A stretch of DNA of 64,000 nt from assembly GCA_963773845.1 (NCBI GenBank), contig CAVZCU010000011.1:124001-188000 (forward strand), given 5' to 3'. The DNA is from SIAJ01 sp963773845 (GTDB lineage Bacteria > Planctomycetota > Planctomycetia > Gemmatales > Gemmataceae). This document shows, piece after piece, positions 1-10,494 of this stretch (the stretch's first letter is position 1; every line of letters starts with the position of its first letter). A program made the position numbers and the translations under genes. The notes below the pieces were generated by a model, which saw only the letters and a program-made list of their open reading frames with translations, was not told the origin of the DNA and made no database searches.

Positions 1-2819
1 TGCGTCAGCAAGAGTAAGTGGAAAGGGCACATGCTTCTTTCCGGCGTGGAGGTAGAGTCAGTTTCTAGCTTCCTTACAGGAAACGAGTCCTTTTCGACTC
101 CCAATAAGCTGCTTGTTCATCCGTGCTTGCATCAATAGGCACGTATCTAAACGGTGAAGGGTTTGTACTCAGCCCGGATGAGATGGAATCCATTATTCGG
201 TCTGACAAGCGCAACTCCGAGGTGATCGCCCCGTACCTTGTCGCCGATGATGTAAATACTCGACCCGACCAAAGCCCTTCTCGCTATGTGATCGACTTCG
301 GCGAGATGAGCGAATCCGAAGCCGCCGTGTTTGACAAACCGTTTCGACGACTTGTCGAACTTGTAAAGCCAGCCAGAGACAAGATTACAAAGCAGATTCA
401 CGAGACTTGCTTTTGGAAACACTGGGATAAGCGTCCTGAACTCTATTCCACACTATCTAAACTGGACAGGGTGTTGGTCGGAGGGCGAGTTACGAAGTAT
501 GTGACGTTTTCGCTTTTGCCAACGAGTTGCCTATTCTCAGACCGCCTCATCGTAGTTGCGTCGGATCGTATGGACGTGTTTGCAGTATTGCAGAGCAGTT
601 TACACTCAAACTGGGTTGAACAACTACAGACCTCAATGGGACAGACAATCGGATATGCAGTGAGTAAGTGTTTTTCCACGTTTCCGTGGCCATCTTTGTT
701 TGAACAGCGTCCCTTAGCCAACTTGAAGGAGCGTGGGGAAGCTACTCATGGTATGCGCAAGGACGTGATGAATGAACGAAATGTGGGTCTGACCGTTTGC
801 TACAACCTGTTGCATGACTCCGAGGAAGTGTCCTCCGATATTCAGAAACTCCGAAAACTGCACGTCGAGATGGATCAGGCGGTCGGTGCCGCCTACGGCT
901 GGACCGACCTCGACCTCGGCCACGGCTTCCACGAAACCAAGCAGGGCCTCCGCTATACCATCTGCGAGCCCGCCCGCCGAGAAGTCCTCCAACGCCTGCT
1001 GAAACTCAATCACGAACGCTACGCCGACGAGATCAAGCAGGTCCTTCACGAGAAGAAGCCCAAGAAGCCGTCGAGCGGTCGAGGCCGCAAGCCATCGGCC
1101 TCCACGGATGGACCGACCCTCTTCGGCAACGACGATGACGAGACCGACTCTGCCAACGACGACGCAGGTGGGGAAGAGACGACCGCCCGAAAAGCCCGAA
1201 CGCAGCGATCAGCACCTCGGGCCAGCCGGGAGGAAGACACCGAACCATCGAGTCGCCCGACACCCATCGAGGAACTCGATACTGACGACATCATGGCGGC
1301 GTTCAGGCAAACGATTCGAGGACAGGGCTCGCTGGAACGGGACGAACTGTTGAAGACGGTATCGGTGGTCCTCGGCTACCAGCGGCTTGGTCCGAAGATC
1401 GAGGAGGCGCTACGGGGCCACCTGCGAGCCGCCATCCGTCGCCGCATCATCGAAGGCGACGGAACCAACATGGTGAGGGCTGCAACCGAATCGATGGCCG
1501 ACTACGACCTGGACGATCTGCGGGAGACATTCCGCTCCATACTGAGGAAGGGCACGAACTACGAGCGGGAGGAACTAATCCACTCCCTCGCTCGTTACCT
1601 CGGCTTCGCCCGAGTCACCGACACCAGCCGAGATGCCATCAAGTCTGCGATCAACAGCGCCATCCGCCAAGGCATCCTCGGTTACGAGGGCAGCATGGTG
1701 TGGAGGGAGGAATACGTCATGAGCTTTGAGCAGTCGTTCCCAACCGTCGCCCGGCTTTTGGGCAAGAGAAACGTCGCTGCACTCGATCAACATGCTTCCG
1801 ACCTTTCCGGCAAGTGGGATGATGACGCCGTGGCGCACTTCCAGAACTGCACCTTGGCCGACTGGTGCTCGCTGAACACGACGCCGGAATACCGAGACAG
1901 GCTGACCTTGATCGAGTGGACGCTGGAAAAGGTCGCAGGGGCAATCGACCCCCAGAAGTTCCAGAGTGCATTCTCCCAAAAGGCGAAGAATCGAGATCAG
2001 TTCAACCAGCTACTTGCGGAGTTCGCCACGGCTGCTACCTGCGCTGTCAGGGCCAAGCTGCTCGAACTCGAATGGCGAACCGGGAAGGAGAATTACGATG
2101 CCGATGTTCGGGCTGAAGTTTCCGGCGAGCCGGTGAACCTAGAAGTGACCCTCCGAACGGATAGTTGGCTGAAAGAGGTCACTATCCACATGGAGGACCA
2201 CTTTGATGAGGAGGGGAATCAGATCGCCGAGATCCCTGCGGCAAAGAGCAGACGCACCATGACGGATCGAGAACGGGAAGACCTCTCGAAAGCGGGAGTC
2301 ATCCTTGCAACTCGGGTAGAAGATGTGGTTGCCGAACGAAAGCGGAATCCACAGCCGATGGCGTTCGTCAGCGATCCCAACGATCTGCCAGCCGAAGAAG
2401 CGAAACCGAAGGCGTACTGCGCTGACGGCGACAATCCGAGCGTCGAATCATCCAACGTGCAACGTTGCATCCAAGACAAGGCGATCAAGTTCAATGCGGA
2501 TGGAAACCACTTCGTTGTCTTGGCGACGATGCAGCCGAGTTTTCCGAGTGAGCAGTCCGTCTTCGACGCCGTGTATGGGCAGGCATCGAAGCTCAAGCAC
2601 CACGGACTCTTCGAGTCCGGTCTTTACAACGATATCTGTGGCGTACTGTACCTGCCGGTGTATCAGCAGCTTCTTGGCCTGAAGGAGCCGGATGCCGCCG
2701 AGCGATTGGCAAGGTTGTTCCCGAATCACAACTCCAAATTCAAGGCTTCAGACATGCTCCTGGAGGCTATTGCAAAGGTATTTGACGCAGAGGTGAGAAA
2801 AGGCTTGATCGGCACGTGA
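1..2819 (+). CDS. drmMI: DISARM class 1 adenine methyltransferase DrmMI, 3' part, with long C-terminal extension
   Basis: This is the C-terminal part of a large N6-adenine methyltransferase of the class 1 DISARM type; the catalytic NPPY domain lies before the window. Residues such as YLVADDVNTRPDQSPSRYVIDF match the region after the catalytic core in Eco57I-like and DISARM methylases. Bases 1-122 continue the same protein in another frame (a peptide containing KWKGHMLLSG), so one indel lies near 121-128; the GTG at 123 is not the true start. After a charged low-complexity linker (about residues 305-390 of the downstream frame) come two similar helical, winged-helix-like repeats (about 395-455 and 475-530). 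About 360 further residues follow that I cannot place, with a weak PD-(D/E)XK-like stretch, YDADVRAEVSGEPVNLEVTL. DISARM methyltransferases mark host DNA as self. The identification rests on this region plus drmA, drmB and drmC downstream. Confidence 0.78.
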
Positions 2820-2845
2820 TCGACCAGCCCATTGAGAGCAACGAG

Positions 2846-2872
2846 TGACGAGAAGGTACAGCCTTCTCGTCA
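2846..2872. terminator. bidirectional terminator between drmMI and the PIN gene
   Basis: A perfect 11-bp inverted repeat (TGACGAGAAGG, 5-base loop, CCTTCTCGTCA) sits in the 61-base space between two convergent genes. It has no long T tract but is positioned to stop transcription from both sides. Confidence 0.65.
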
Positions 2873-2880
2873 GCACGGCC

Positions 2881-3438
2881 TCACGGAACAGCCTTCGCAA
2901 GTTCATCAACCCACCATTGATACTCGGGCATTGACGGGTTCGGCTTGAACTGGGAGAGCACCTGAATGTTCTGCAAGACCTTGCACAGCGAGGCCTGATC
3001 CGGCCCGGTCGCATCCGCCCACCGTTTCATGATCTCGGGACAACTTATGACGGCCAGGCCGCCTTGCTGTGCGACTCGAATCGCTTTGCGGTCGTCCGTG
3101 GCAATGCCCCAGCTCCGCTGCTCGGCGATAGCGATGCACATGGCCTCGCCATCGGAGCGAAACTGGGCGGCGAAGTGAACGAAACGGTCAAGCTCGAATT
3201 GCGTGGCAGGCACACACGTCTGCAAGACGCCAGAGGACTTGAGAGGCGACAAATCCACGGCGATCTTCACGAACCGACCAGCCTGGGTGAGATCGTACTG
3301 CCGGACGTGCTGAACCTCACTCTCCACGGCGGTCGGTAGATGCCAGTGGAATCCAGCCGTCCGCAGGATGGCTTCCACTTGCCCGGTGGCCAACAGGTCG
3401 ATCAGGCAGCAGGCGTCGATGACTGCGTTGGACATCAT
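2881..3438 (-). CDS. PIN-domain nuclease-like protein
   Basis: This 185-aa protein has the acidic pattern of PIN-domain RNases: VIDACCLIDLL near the N-terminus, an ESE motif around residue 40, and GEAMCIAIA plus ATDDRKA in the second half. PIN domains cleave single-stranded RNA using metal bound by these acidic residues. The gene begins only 11 bases after the XRE-ImmA/IrrE gene and is the last of a four-gene minus-strand cassette. In other islands PIN proteins paired with an XRE/ImmA protein often behave as toxin-like effectors held in check by the partner. That role is inferred here. Confidence 0.72.
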   Translation of the reverse strand: MMSNAVIDACCLIDLLATGQVEAILRTAGFHWHLPTAVESEVQHVRQYDLTQAGRFVKIAVDLSPLKSSGVLQTCVPATQFELDRFVHFAAQFRSDGEAMCIAIAEQRSWGIATDDRKAIRVAQQGGLAVISCPEIMKRWADATGPDQASLCKVLQNIQVLSQFKPNPSMPEYQWWVDELAKAVP

Positions 3439-3449
3439 TCTTTCTTCGG

Positions 3450-4751
3450 TTATCCGTTACCGGAGCCATTGCCAGCACCACTAGCGCAGCCCCGCCCATC
3501 GCCACCTCCAGTGCCGTCGCCGGCTCCATCCCTGTTCCGTGAGAGCAATGAGTCGTCGAAGTTCAGTCGCAGTTGGCCTTCCTCGCCACTAGCTTCCACC
3601 TCTCGGCTCGTCAGCGTGCGGTCCACGATTTCTCGGGCCGTCACGATGTCGCAGCGCAGGTAGTAGGCAAGGTCGCCATCGCCGATCTCACCACGCCCAT
3701 ATGCGTGGACGGCAAGATACTTGTATCGCTCGGGGTATGGCTCATCATTCGTCGGTAGTGGTTTGAGGCCGAGCAGATCCGCCGCCTGCCTCGGGGCGAA
3801 CTTGGCTTCCTTGAGGTACTGCCAACTCCCCTTCGAAATCAGGCCCAACTGCTCCAATCGTAGAGCCATCGCCTCGACTGAGACAAAATAGAAGTGACTC
3901 ATGCGACGCAGGTCAGCCACTTGGAAGTCCTTCGTCGTCGTCACGATGTCGTGGAACCGTTGGCGTACCGAGCTTGCGGGCATAAGGAAGCTCAGCGCAA
4001 ACGACTCGGCGAATCGCTCATTGGCAGGCTTCCGTCCGCTCATCGAGAGGTAGTCGATCCCCGGCTTGTACCGGTCCACCATGAGGTGGCCGTACTCGTG
4101 GACCATCGATATTCGACGACGCTCGGGCGGATGCTTTCGGTTGATGAGGATGCAGCATCCCAGGTCGGCGGTGTAGGCAAACATCCCGGCGATCGCCGAG
4201 GGCAACCCTCCCGAGTAGAAGATGCGCAGGCCGACATCCCACTCCAGCGTGCTACGAAGGTAGATCACTGGCTGGTCGCCCAGACCGAGCCTTCGCCGCT
4301 CTTGGCTGGCCACGCCCTCGGCGAGTTCGGCAGCGTCGATGCGGGAGTCGAGTGAGATCTCTGGTGGGTAGTTGTACCGCAACGGAGCGTTCATCATCCG
4401 CTCCAGGTCCTGGTAGTCCTCCGCAAGCTGCTGTAGTTCGCCAATGGCGGCTTGGAGGGCCGGCTCGTCGCCCCCCTTCATCTTGTCGGCGACGCCCCGA
4501 AGGTGGGGCTGGAGATCGACGACCGGCTTCGTCGGTCGGACCAGATCGTTGACCTTTTTGCCAAGGAACGGGGCGAGCTTGATAATTTCGTCGGTCTTGG
4601 CGAGGCGGTCCCCTTTTTCAATAGCGATGTACGTGGGACGGCTGCACCCAAGAAATTCCGCAACCTCTTCCTGCGTTTTGCCACGAGCTTTGCGGGCCTC
4701 GGCGATGCGGTGTCCCAGAATTCGGGGATCGAGCGTGTCAGGCTGAGGCAT
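3450..4751 (-). CDS. XRE repressor fused to ImmA/IrrE zinc metallopeptidase
   Basis: Residues about 10-65 form an XRE-type helix-turn-helix (KTQEEVAEFLGCSRPTYIAI). Around residue 218 is the zinc-protease motif HEYGH, followed near 245 by ANERFAESFALSFLMP, the standard ImmA/IrrE arrangement. Proteins of this family regulate phage-like or toxin genes by DNA binding and can cleave repressors on damage or phage cues. The C-terminus is a Gly/Asp-rich tail. The start overlaps the end of the QueC-like gene by 14 bases and the PIN gene follows 11 bases downstream, so all are probably one transcript. The protein is the likely regulator of the cassette, perhaps acting at the inverted repeats near 6.8 kb. 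Confidence 0.85.
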   Translation of the reverse strand: MPQPDTLDPRILGHRIAEARKARGKTQEEVAEFLGCSRPTYIAIEKGDRLAKTDEIIKLAPFLGKKVNDLVRPTKPVVDLQPHLRGVADKMKGGDEPALQAAIGELQQLAEDYQDLERMMNAPLRYNYPPEISLDSRIDAAELAEGVASQERRRLGLGDQPVIYLRSTLEWDVGLRIFYSGGLPSAIAGMFAYTADLGCCILINRKHPPERRRISMVHEYGHLMVDRYKPGIDYLSMSGRKPANERFAESFALSFLMPASSVRQRFHDIVTTTKDFQVADLRRMSHFYFVSVEAMALRLEQLGLISKGSWQYLKEAKFAPRQAADLLGLKPLPTNDEPYPERYKYLAVHAYGRGEIGDGDLAYYLRCDIVTAREIVDRTLTSREVEASGEEGQLRLNFDDSLLSRNRDGAGDGTGGGDGRGCASGAGNGSGNG

Positions 4752-6160
4752 GGTTCACTCCTTGCGTTACCGGTTGGTTTGGGGCCAGGAGCCTGGACCA
4801 AGTGGTCCCTCTCTCACGTTCTGCGGAGGCGATCTTAATCCATTCGTCTCTGTAGTTGGCTAGAAGCCGAATGACTCCTTCCTGAGATTGGCCTTTGGAG
4901 ACGATGTGAGGCACGACATGCCGCTCGAAAGCCGGCGGCAAGCGATCGTTCTTCTCGATCCCTCGCAGGTGAGCGACTTGGATGAGGAACGCTTTGAGGC
5001 AGGCGAGACGCTTCTCGGGAATCTGGTTGACTCGTTGGACTGGCCCCAAGAAATCGTACTTGTACGAATCTTCGGGCTCCTCAATGCCGGCGACTCGAAG
5101 TGACGCACGCCGAAAGATGCAAGCCGGGCACAGCCCGCACTGTTTGTACTTCTTGTGCCGAATCGGATAGTGGATGCACGAGGCGGTCATGCACGCAAGT
5201 GCTTGAAGGTCCGGAGCAGCGAGATTCTTCACGACCTCCCCCTTGGTGCTGTCAGGGAAAGGCAACACGAACTTCACCTCCGGGTCGGCAACCAATGAGG
5301 CGAGCTTCGACATCAGGCGCAGAAACTCGGGGTGCGAGCTTCTCGTTGTCTTCGAGCCGACCATCCCGGACATCAGAGGCAAATTGATCGCCCCGACGCC
5401 CGACTCGAACATCTCAATGTTTTGCTGCCCGTGCATGATCGCCGTGATCGCCCCGAGCGCAGTGAACAGGAACGACCGGCTGCGCTGCGACTGCTCTTGC
5501 AGTTTCTTCTCGGCGGCGGAACGCCACATCATGGCCACCTTTACGATCAGTGGGTCGATCTGGGCACCTCCCCTATTTCGGTAGTGCTCACGAAGGTAGG
5601 CATATTGCTGTTGCACGAGGTGCCGCTGCCGAGGCTGGTGCCAGACCGTAACTGGGATGACGGGGCGACCGGGGTCCTTGTTCATCCGAGCAACCAAGCC
5701 CGCAGCCGAATCCAGTCCGCTGCTGTACAAGCAGATCAGCGGCGAGCCGTCCGATTTTGAGAACGGTATGAAGGAGTCAGGCCAACGGTACTCCTGTGAG
5801 TCCCGCTCAAACTCGATTTCCCAAAAGTCTCCCGTCACGAACTCTAAAGCATCGTGGACGCAATCCCGAACTTCCTGCCGGTTCCATAGACTATCGTTCA
5901 GCACTCCGACCTTCAGACCGATGGTTCGTGACGCTGGCTTCGGGCCATCCTTCGTCCTGCGCTTCACCAGGCGGTCCACGACGTACACCGCCGAAGCGAT
6001 GCGCAGCAGATCCACGAGGTGGCTGGGCAGATCGCCGAGGCAGAAGGTGTTCAATGGCGTCGAGGTCGAAGCGGAAGTGCTCCCCCGCTCGCAGATACCT
6101 GACCTCGGCACGGTCGCCGGTCCAGAAGGAAAGGGCGAACGGAAAGCGTTGCTTCTTCAT
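4738..6160 (-). CDS. QueC-like ATP pyrophosphatase (QatC/Cap9-like)
   Basis: The protein has the PP-loop motif YSSGLDSAAGL of the QueC/ATP-pyrophosphatase family and a C-terminal zinc site with CGLCPAC preceded by a further cysteine (ASCIHYP). QueC makes the 7-deazaguanine preQ0. QueC-like proteins in the Qat system and in type IV CBASS are immune components thought to act on protein partners rather than in queuosine synthesis. The probable start is the ATG at 6160 (MKKQRFPFALSFW), which overlaps the stop of the upstream gene as ATGA. About 37 codons later an indel near 6050 moves the frame to FCLGDLPSHLVDLL, a segment typical of these defence QueC proteins. No queD, queE or queF is nearby, which argues against a housekeeping role. 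Confidence 0.78.
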
Positions 6161-6736
6161 GGGCTCGACCTCCCCAGCAGTGACAGGTCGATGAGTTCCG
6201 CAGTCGTTTTCGACAGGAGCTTGGCCTTTTGAGGGAGGCCGCCTCGGTTGCCAGTTCGGATCCTCGGCGAGTTTCGTGACGATGCGCTCGACGACTGGAG
6301 TGAGCTTGTCACGGACCTCGGCGGTGAAATTCTGAACCTCGTCAATCGTGGGCCAGTTCTCGCTGCCGGCAACCCGGTGACAGATCTGGTCGGTCACTTT
6401 GTCGAGAACTGCGCCGAGCCAGCCCGCCACGCAGTCCCTCTCGGTCGGGCCATCGACGGTGGCAGATTCGGCGAAGAGACGGGCGTAGTCGTGCCCCTGC
6501 GTTTTGCGAAGTAACTGTCGAAGGACCTGTGGACAGTCACGACTTTTCAGGAGGTCAGCCAGCGTGACACCCCTGTCCTGAAACTGCTTGAGGGCTTTGC
6601 GGAGCCCTGTATAGAGTGCGATCTCGATCTTTGAAGCAACCTTCTCCGATGACGCCCCCTTACGGACGTGCTCGCACACTACGTCCCAGCGTTTTGAGTA
6701 GGAGCTACCGAGGTCAAGGGATTCATTCTCTGCCAT
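6157..6736 (-). CDS. unknown protein, first gene of the QueC-like cassette
   Basis: About 190 residues, mainly helical, starting MAENESLDLGSSYSKRW. I recognise no family. It lies immediately upstream of the QueC-like gene with an ATGA stop/start overlap, the position that qatB occupies relative to qatC in Qat loci, but I see no clear sequence match to QatB. An apparent indel near 6235, next to a TTTT run, separates the main body (ending WQPRRPP) from the C-terminal piece KLLSKTTAELIDLSLLG, whose stop gives the overlap. An ATG at 6772 would add 12 residues but is less natural. It may be a target or scaffold of the QueC-like enzyme; this is inference. Confidence 0.6.
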
Positions 6737-6800
6737 TGTTTTTTCGGTCGAAGCGGGGGTGTCAATACGCAATCCGTGCAGCTTTCATTATCGGCTGGTC

Positions 6801-6830
6801 TGTTTACAATGTCAACAGATTGTGTAATCT
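6801..6830. promoter_or_regulatory. two adjacent inverted repeats in the divergent promoter region
   Basis: An imperfect 17-bp palindrome (TGTTTACAATGTCAACA, 14 of 17 symmetric positions) abuts a perfect 5-4-5 inverted repeat (AGATTGTGTAATCT). Both sit in the AT-rich space between the minus-strand QueC cassette and drmA. This is a likely operator for the XRE-ImmA protein, which could control both directions. Confidence 0.5.
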
Positions 6831-6917
6831 TGGGTTGAAATATGTCAAATTGATGGCTTGGTTAGCTATCCAAAATGGGATTGGTTTCGGTTCGGATGGT
6901 TGGTCGCTAGGTTGAAT

Positions 6918-6929
6918 CCCCGCAAGGGG
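6918..6929 (+). promoter_or_regulatory. small GCAA-loop hairpin before drmA
   Basis: CCCC-GCAA-GGGG, a 4-bp stem closed by a stable GNRA tetraloop, lies 14 bases before the drmA start codon. It could influence translation initiation. Confidence 0.35.
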
Positions 6930-6943
6930 TTGGGAACTCTCCT

Positions 6944-9900
6944 ATGAGCAGCATTCTGCAAAGCATCCCGTCCCCGATGAAGATTCGGGACGAACTGGAA
7001 CAGATGGTCCTGAACGACCTCCTCGGGCCGGTCGGCGGGCCCGAGGAGGAGATCGACGAGCCGAGCGTGCGGGACCGCTACCTCGTCGGGATGCTCGCCC
7101 CCAAGCGGCAGGAACTTTCGCCCGAGGAATTCGACGAACTGCCCCAAGGCGGCAGCGGCACCGCCGAGGACGGAGCGACCGAGACGACCTCGCCCTACCG
7201 CCAAGACGATGTTCCCGTCGTCGTTCGGGATGACCTTCTGCGTCGACCTGGACGCCAAGGAACTGCAAGTCACTGCCCGCTGGGGCCACTACCACCGGGA
7301 CCGCAGCGAGACCCTCACCACGCCCAGCGGCGACAAGAAGCTGGTCTGGAAGCGAGTCCACGCGGGAGGCGTCTCGAAGCCGATCCCGCTCAAGGCCGGG
7401 CAGGCTCGAACTGGACGCCCGACCCCGAGTTCCCCGAGGTCCAGGTCCAGGGACTCGTCCGCAAGCGGGACCACTTCTGGAGCGTCACGCTGTTCCTGGT
7501 CAACGGCCAGGAGGAGCCCAAGAAGCTGCGGGACACGGCGTGGCTCTTCCAGCCGGAACTGAGTCGTCGAGTCGCCCGATCGGCGAGCCGGTCTTTCACA
7601 GCCGCCCGCAGCAGCGGGACCCCGGCAAGAGCGATCCGGTCACGTTCGCCGAGGAGCAGGAGATGGCGATGCTCTACCGCCATCACGTCGAGTTCGGCGT
7701 GGGGCACGGCGTCAGCATTCATGCCGACTGCCCCGAGGGCGTCTGCGACCGGGCCATCCGCCTCTCGACCAAGGTGGTGCCGACCTACGAAGTGCCCCGC
7801 ACCACGCCGCCCACCGTCGCCGACTGGCCCAAGCTGGCCGGGCTGGTCGTGGACATGAAGGAGTTGGGCGAGACGCCGACCGCCGACTTGGACAAGAAGC
7901 TGCGCCCGCTGCTGACGGCTTATGACGCGTGGATCAAGGACCGGCAGGCCGACCTCAAGAAGCCCGACATGGCCCTGTACCAGAAGCCGGGCCAGTCGGC
8001 ACTGGAGCGCTGCCGGAACGCCCTGCGCGGATCGAGGCCGGATTGAAGCTGCTGGCATGAGGACGAGAAGGCGGCCGAGGCGTTCCGGTTCGCCAACCTG
8101 GCCATGTGGCAGCAGCGTATCCACACGATCTTTTCGCAGAAGCGGCGGCGGGACGAGGAGGCCGACCTGAAGGCCATCGACGTTCCGGCCAACCGCTCGT
8201 GGTATCCGTTCCAGTTGGCCTTCATCCTGCTCAACCTGCCCGGCATCACCAAGCTCGACCACACGCGACCGCACGGGCGAGACCGAAGCCGTGGCCGACC
8301 TGCTCTGGTTCCCCACGGGCGGCGGCAAGACGGAAGCCTACCTGGGCCTGTCGGCCTACACGATGGGCCTGCGGCGGCTGCAAGGAGCCGTGGCCGGGCG
8401 CTCGGGCGAGCACGGCGTGGCCGTGCTGATGCGGTACACGCTGCGGCTGCTGACGATCCAGCAGTTCCAGCGGGCCACCGCCCTGATCTGCGCCTGCGAG
8501 ATCGATCCGCCGAGGCGACGAGAAGAAGTGGGGCAAAGAGCCGTTCCGCATCGGCCTCTGGGTCGGCCAGAAGACGACGCCGAACACGACCGATCAGGCC
8601 GCCGAGGCGATCCAGCAGGAGCACGGCGGCAAGTACAAGGGGCAAGGGCAGCGGCTCCCCGGCCCAATTGACGAACTGCCCCTGGTGCGGGGCCAAGATC
8701 GACCCGGGCCAGGACATCAAGGTCGAGAGCTTACGCCAAGGGGCGCTGCCGCACGGTCACCTTCTGCGGCGACGTGCTCGGCCGCTGCCCGTTCAGTGCC
8801 AAGCAGTCGCCGCTGGAGGGCATCCCGGTCCTGGTCGTGGACGAGGAGATCTACCGCCGCCTGCCGACCCTGCTCATCGCCACGGTGGACAAGTTCGCCC
8901 AGATGCCGTGGAACGGCAAGGTGCAGATGCTCTTCGGCCAGGTCGAAGGCTACTGCGACCGCCACGGCTTCCGCTCGCCCGAGATCGAGGACGCCGACTC
9001 GCACCCGAAGAAGGGACAGTTGCCCTCGGCAAAGACCAAATCCGCATCCCCTGCTGCGGCCGCCCGACCTGATCATCCAGGACGAGTTGCACTTGATCTA
9101 GCGGGCCGCTGGGCACGCTGGTCGGCCTGTACGAGACGGCGGTGGACAAGCTGTGCTCGTGGGAAGTCGACGGCAAGGTCGTCCGGCCCAAGGTCATCGC
9201 CTCGACCGCCACGATCCGCAAGGCCGGGGACCAGGTCCACGCGATGTTCCTGCGGAAGGTCAACGTCTTCCCGCCGCACGGCCTCGACGTGCGGGACAAC
9301 TTCTTCGCCCTCCAGCGCACAGCCCACCGAGGAGCTTGCCGGGCCGCCGATACATCGGCATCTGCGCCCCCGGCCGCCGGCTGAAGGTGGCACTGATCCG
9401 GGTCTACGTCGCCCTGCTGTCCGCCGCCCAGACGCTCTACGAGAAGAAGGGCTACGGCAAGGAGGCCGATCCGTGGATGACGCTGGTCGGCTACTTCAAC
9501 TCGATGCGGGAACTCGGCGGAATGCGGCGGCTGGTGGACGACGACGTGCGGACCCGCTTGGGAAAGATGGACCAGCGGGGGCTTGTCGAGGCGGTCACTC
9601 TACATCGGTCGACGAACTGACCTCCCGCAAGGACTCGACGGACATCCCCGAAGTGCTCGACCACCTGGAGGCGGCCTTCGACCCTCAGAACGAAGCCAAG
9701 CGCAAGGAGATGCAGCAAGAAGGGCCACTTCAAGGACATGCCCGAAGCGGCCGCTCGACGTGCTGCTGGCGACGAACATGGTCTCGGTCGGCGTGGACGT
9801 GCAGCGGCTCGGCCTGATGGTCGTCGCCGGCCAGCCGAAGACGACCGCCGAGTACATCCAGGCGACCAGCCGGGTCGGACGCAAGTTCCCCGGCCTGGTC

Positions 9901-10494
9901 TTCACCGTCTTCAACTGGACCCGGCCCCGCGACCTGTCGCACTACGAGACGTTCGAGCACTACCACGCCACGTTCTACAAGCACGTCGAAGCCCTGTCGG
10001 TGACGCCTTTCGCCTTGGGGGCCATGAGCCGGGGACTGACGGCCCTGCTGGTCTCGTGCGTGCGGCTCCAGGGGACGGAGTTCAACGCCAACAAGCGGGC
10101 CAGCCGGATCGACCGGAACCACCCCTATGTGCAAGGAGGCAATGAAGACGATCCTGCGGCGGGCCGAACTGGTCGGCAACGAGCGACGACGAGTTCATCA
10201 TGAACCTGAAAACCGAGTTGAACGAGCGGATCGACCAGTGGCTGGCCGAGGCCCAGAAGACCGCGGGCGGTCGGGTGCTGGGCTACGACGAGGAGCGGGA
10301 CGGAGTGACGGTCGGGCTTGCTGCACCGGCCGGGCCTCGAGCCGTGGGACGACTTCACCTGCCTGAACTCGCTGCGGGACGTGGAACCGACCGTCGGGCT
10401 GATTTTCCACGACGGCGGGCTGGACGCCGACCGCAACTTCGTCGCGGCGGTCAGCGAGGATACCGAGGACGATGGCGAGGAGGACAGAGAATGA
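6944..10494 (+). CDS. drmA: DISARM helicase DrmA (many apparent frameshifts)
   Basis: This is the SF2-type helicase core of DISARM. The N-terminus (LLGPVGGPEEEIDEPSVRD, RYLVGMLAPKRQ) is characteristic of DrmA. Motifs appear in order although spread over all three frames: Walker A FPTGGGKTEAYLG near 8315, a zinc ribbon CPWCGAKID near 8680, Walker B-like LIIQDELHLI near 9080, motif III-like STATIRKA near 9215, DVLLATNMVSVGVDV near 9765 and motif VI QATSRVGR near 9870. The C-terminus ends in an acidic tail whose stop overlaps the drmB start as ATGA. About ten single-base shifts are needed, at GC-rich runs, yet no motif is lost, so sequence error seems likelier than decay. DrmA and DrmB together form the DISARM core that acts on unmarked phage DNA. 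Confidence 0.85.

Noticed and set aside
2881..6736. Complete Qat system
   Set aside because: Only a QatC-like gene is certain. No QatA ATPase or QatD (TatD) nuclease is present, and the upstream gene does not clearly match QatB.
7390..8328. Long minus-strand frame opposite drmA
   Set aside because: It is a GC-driven shadow. The plus strand carries the DrmA motifs, and the minus product is Arg/Leu/Gly-rich without any domain.
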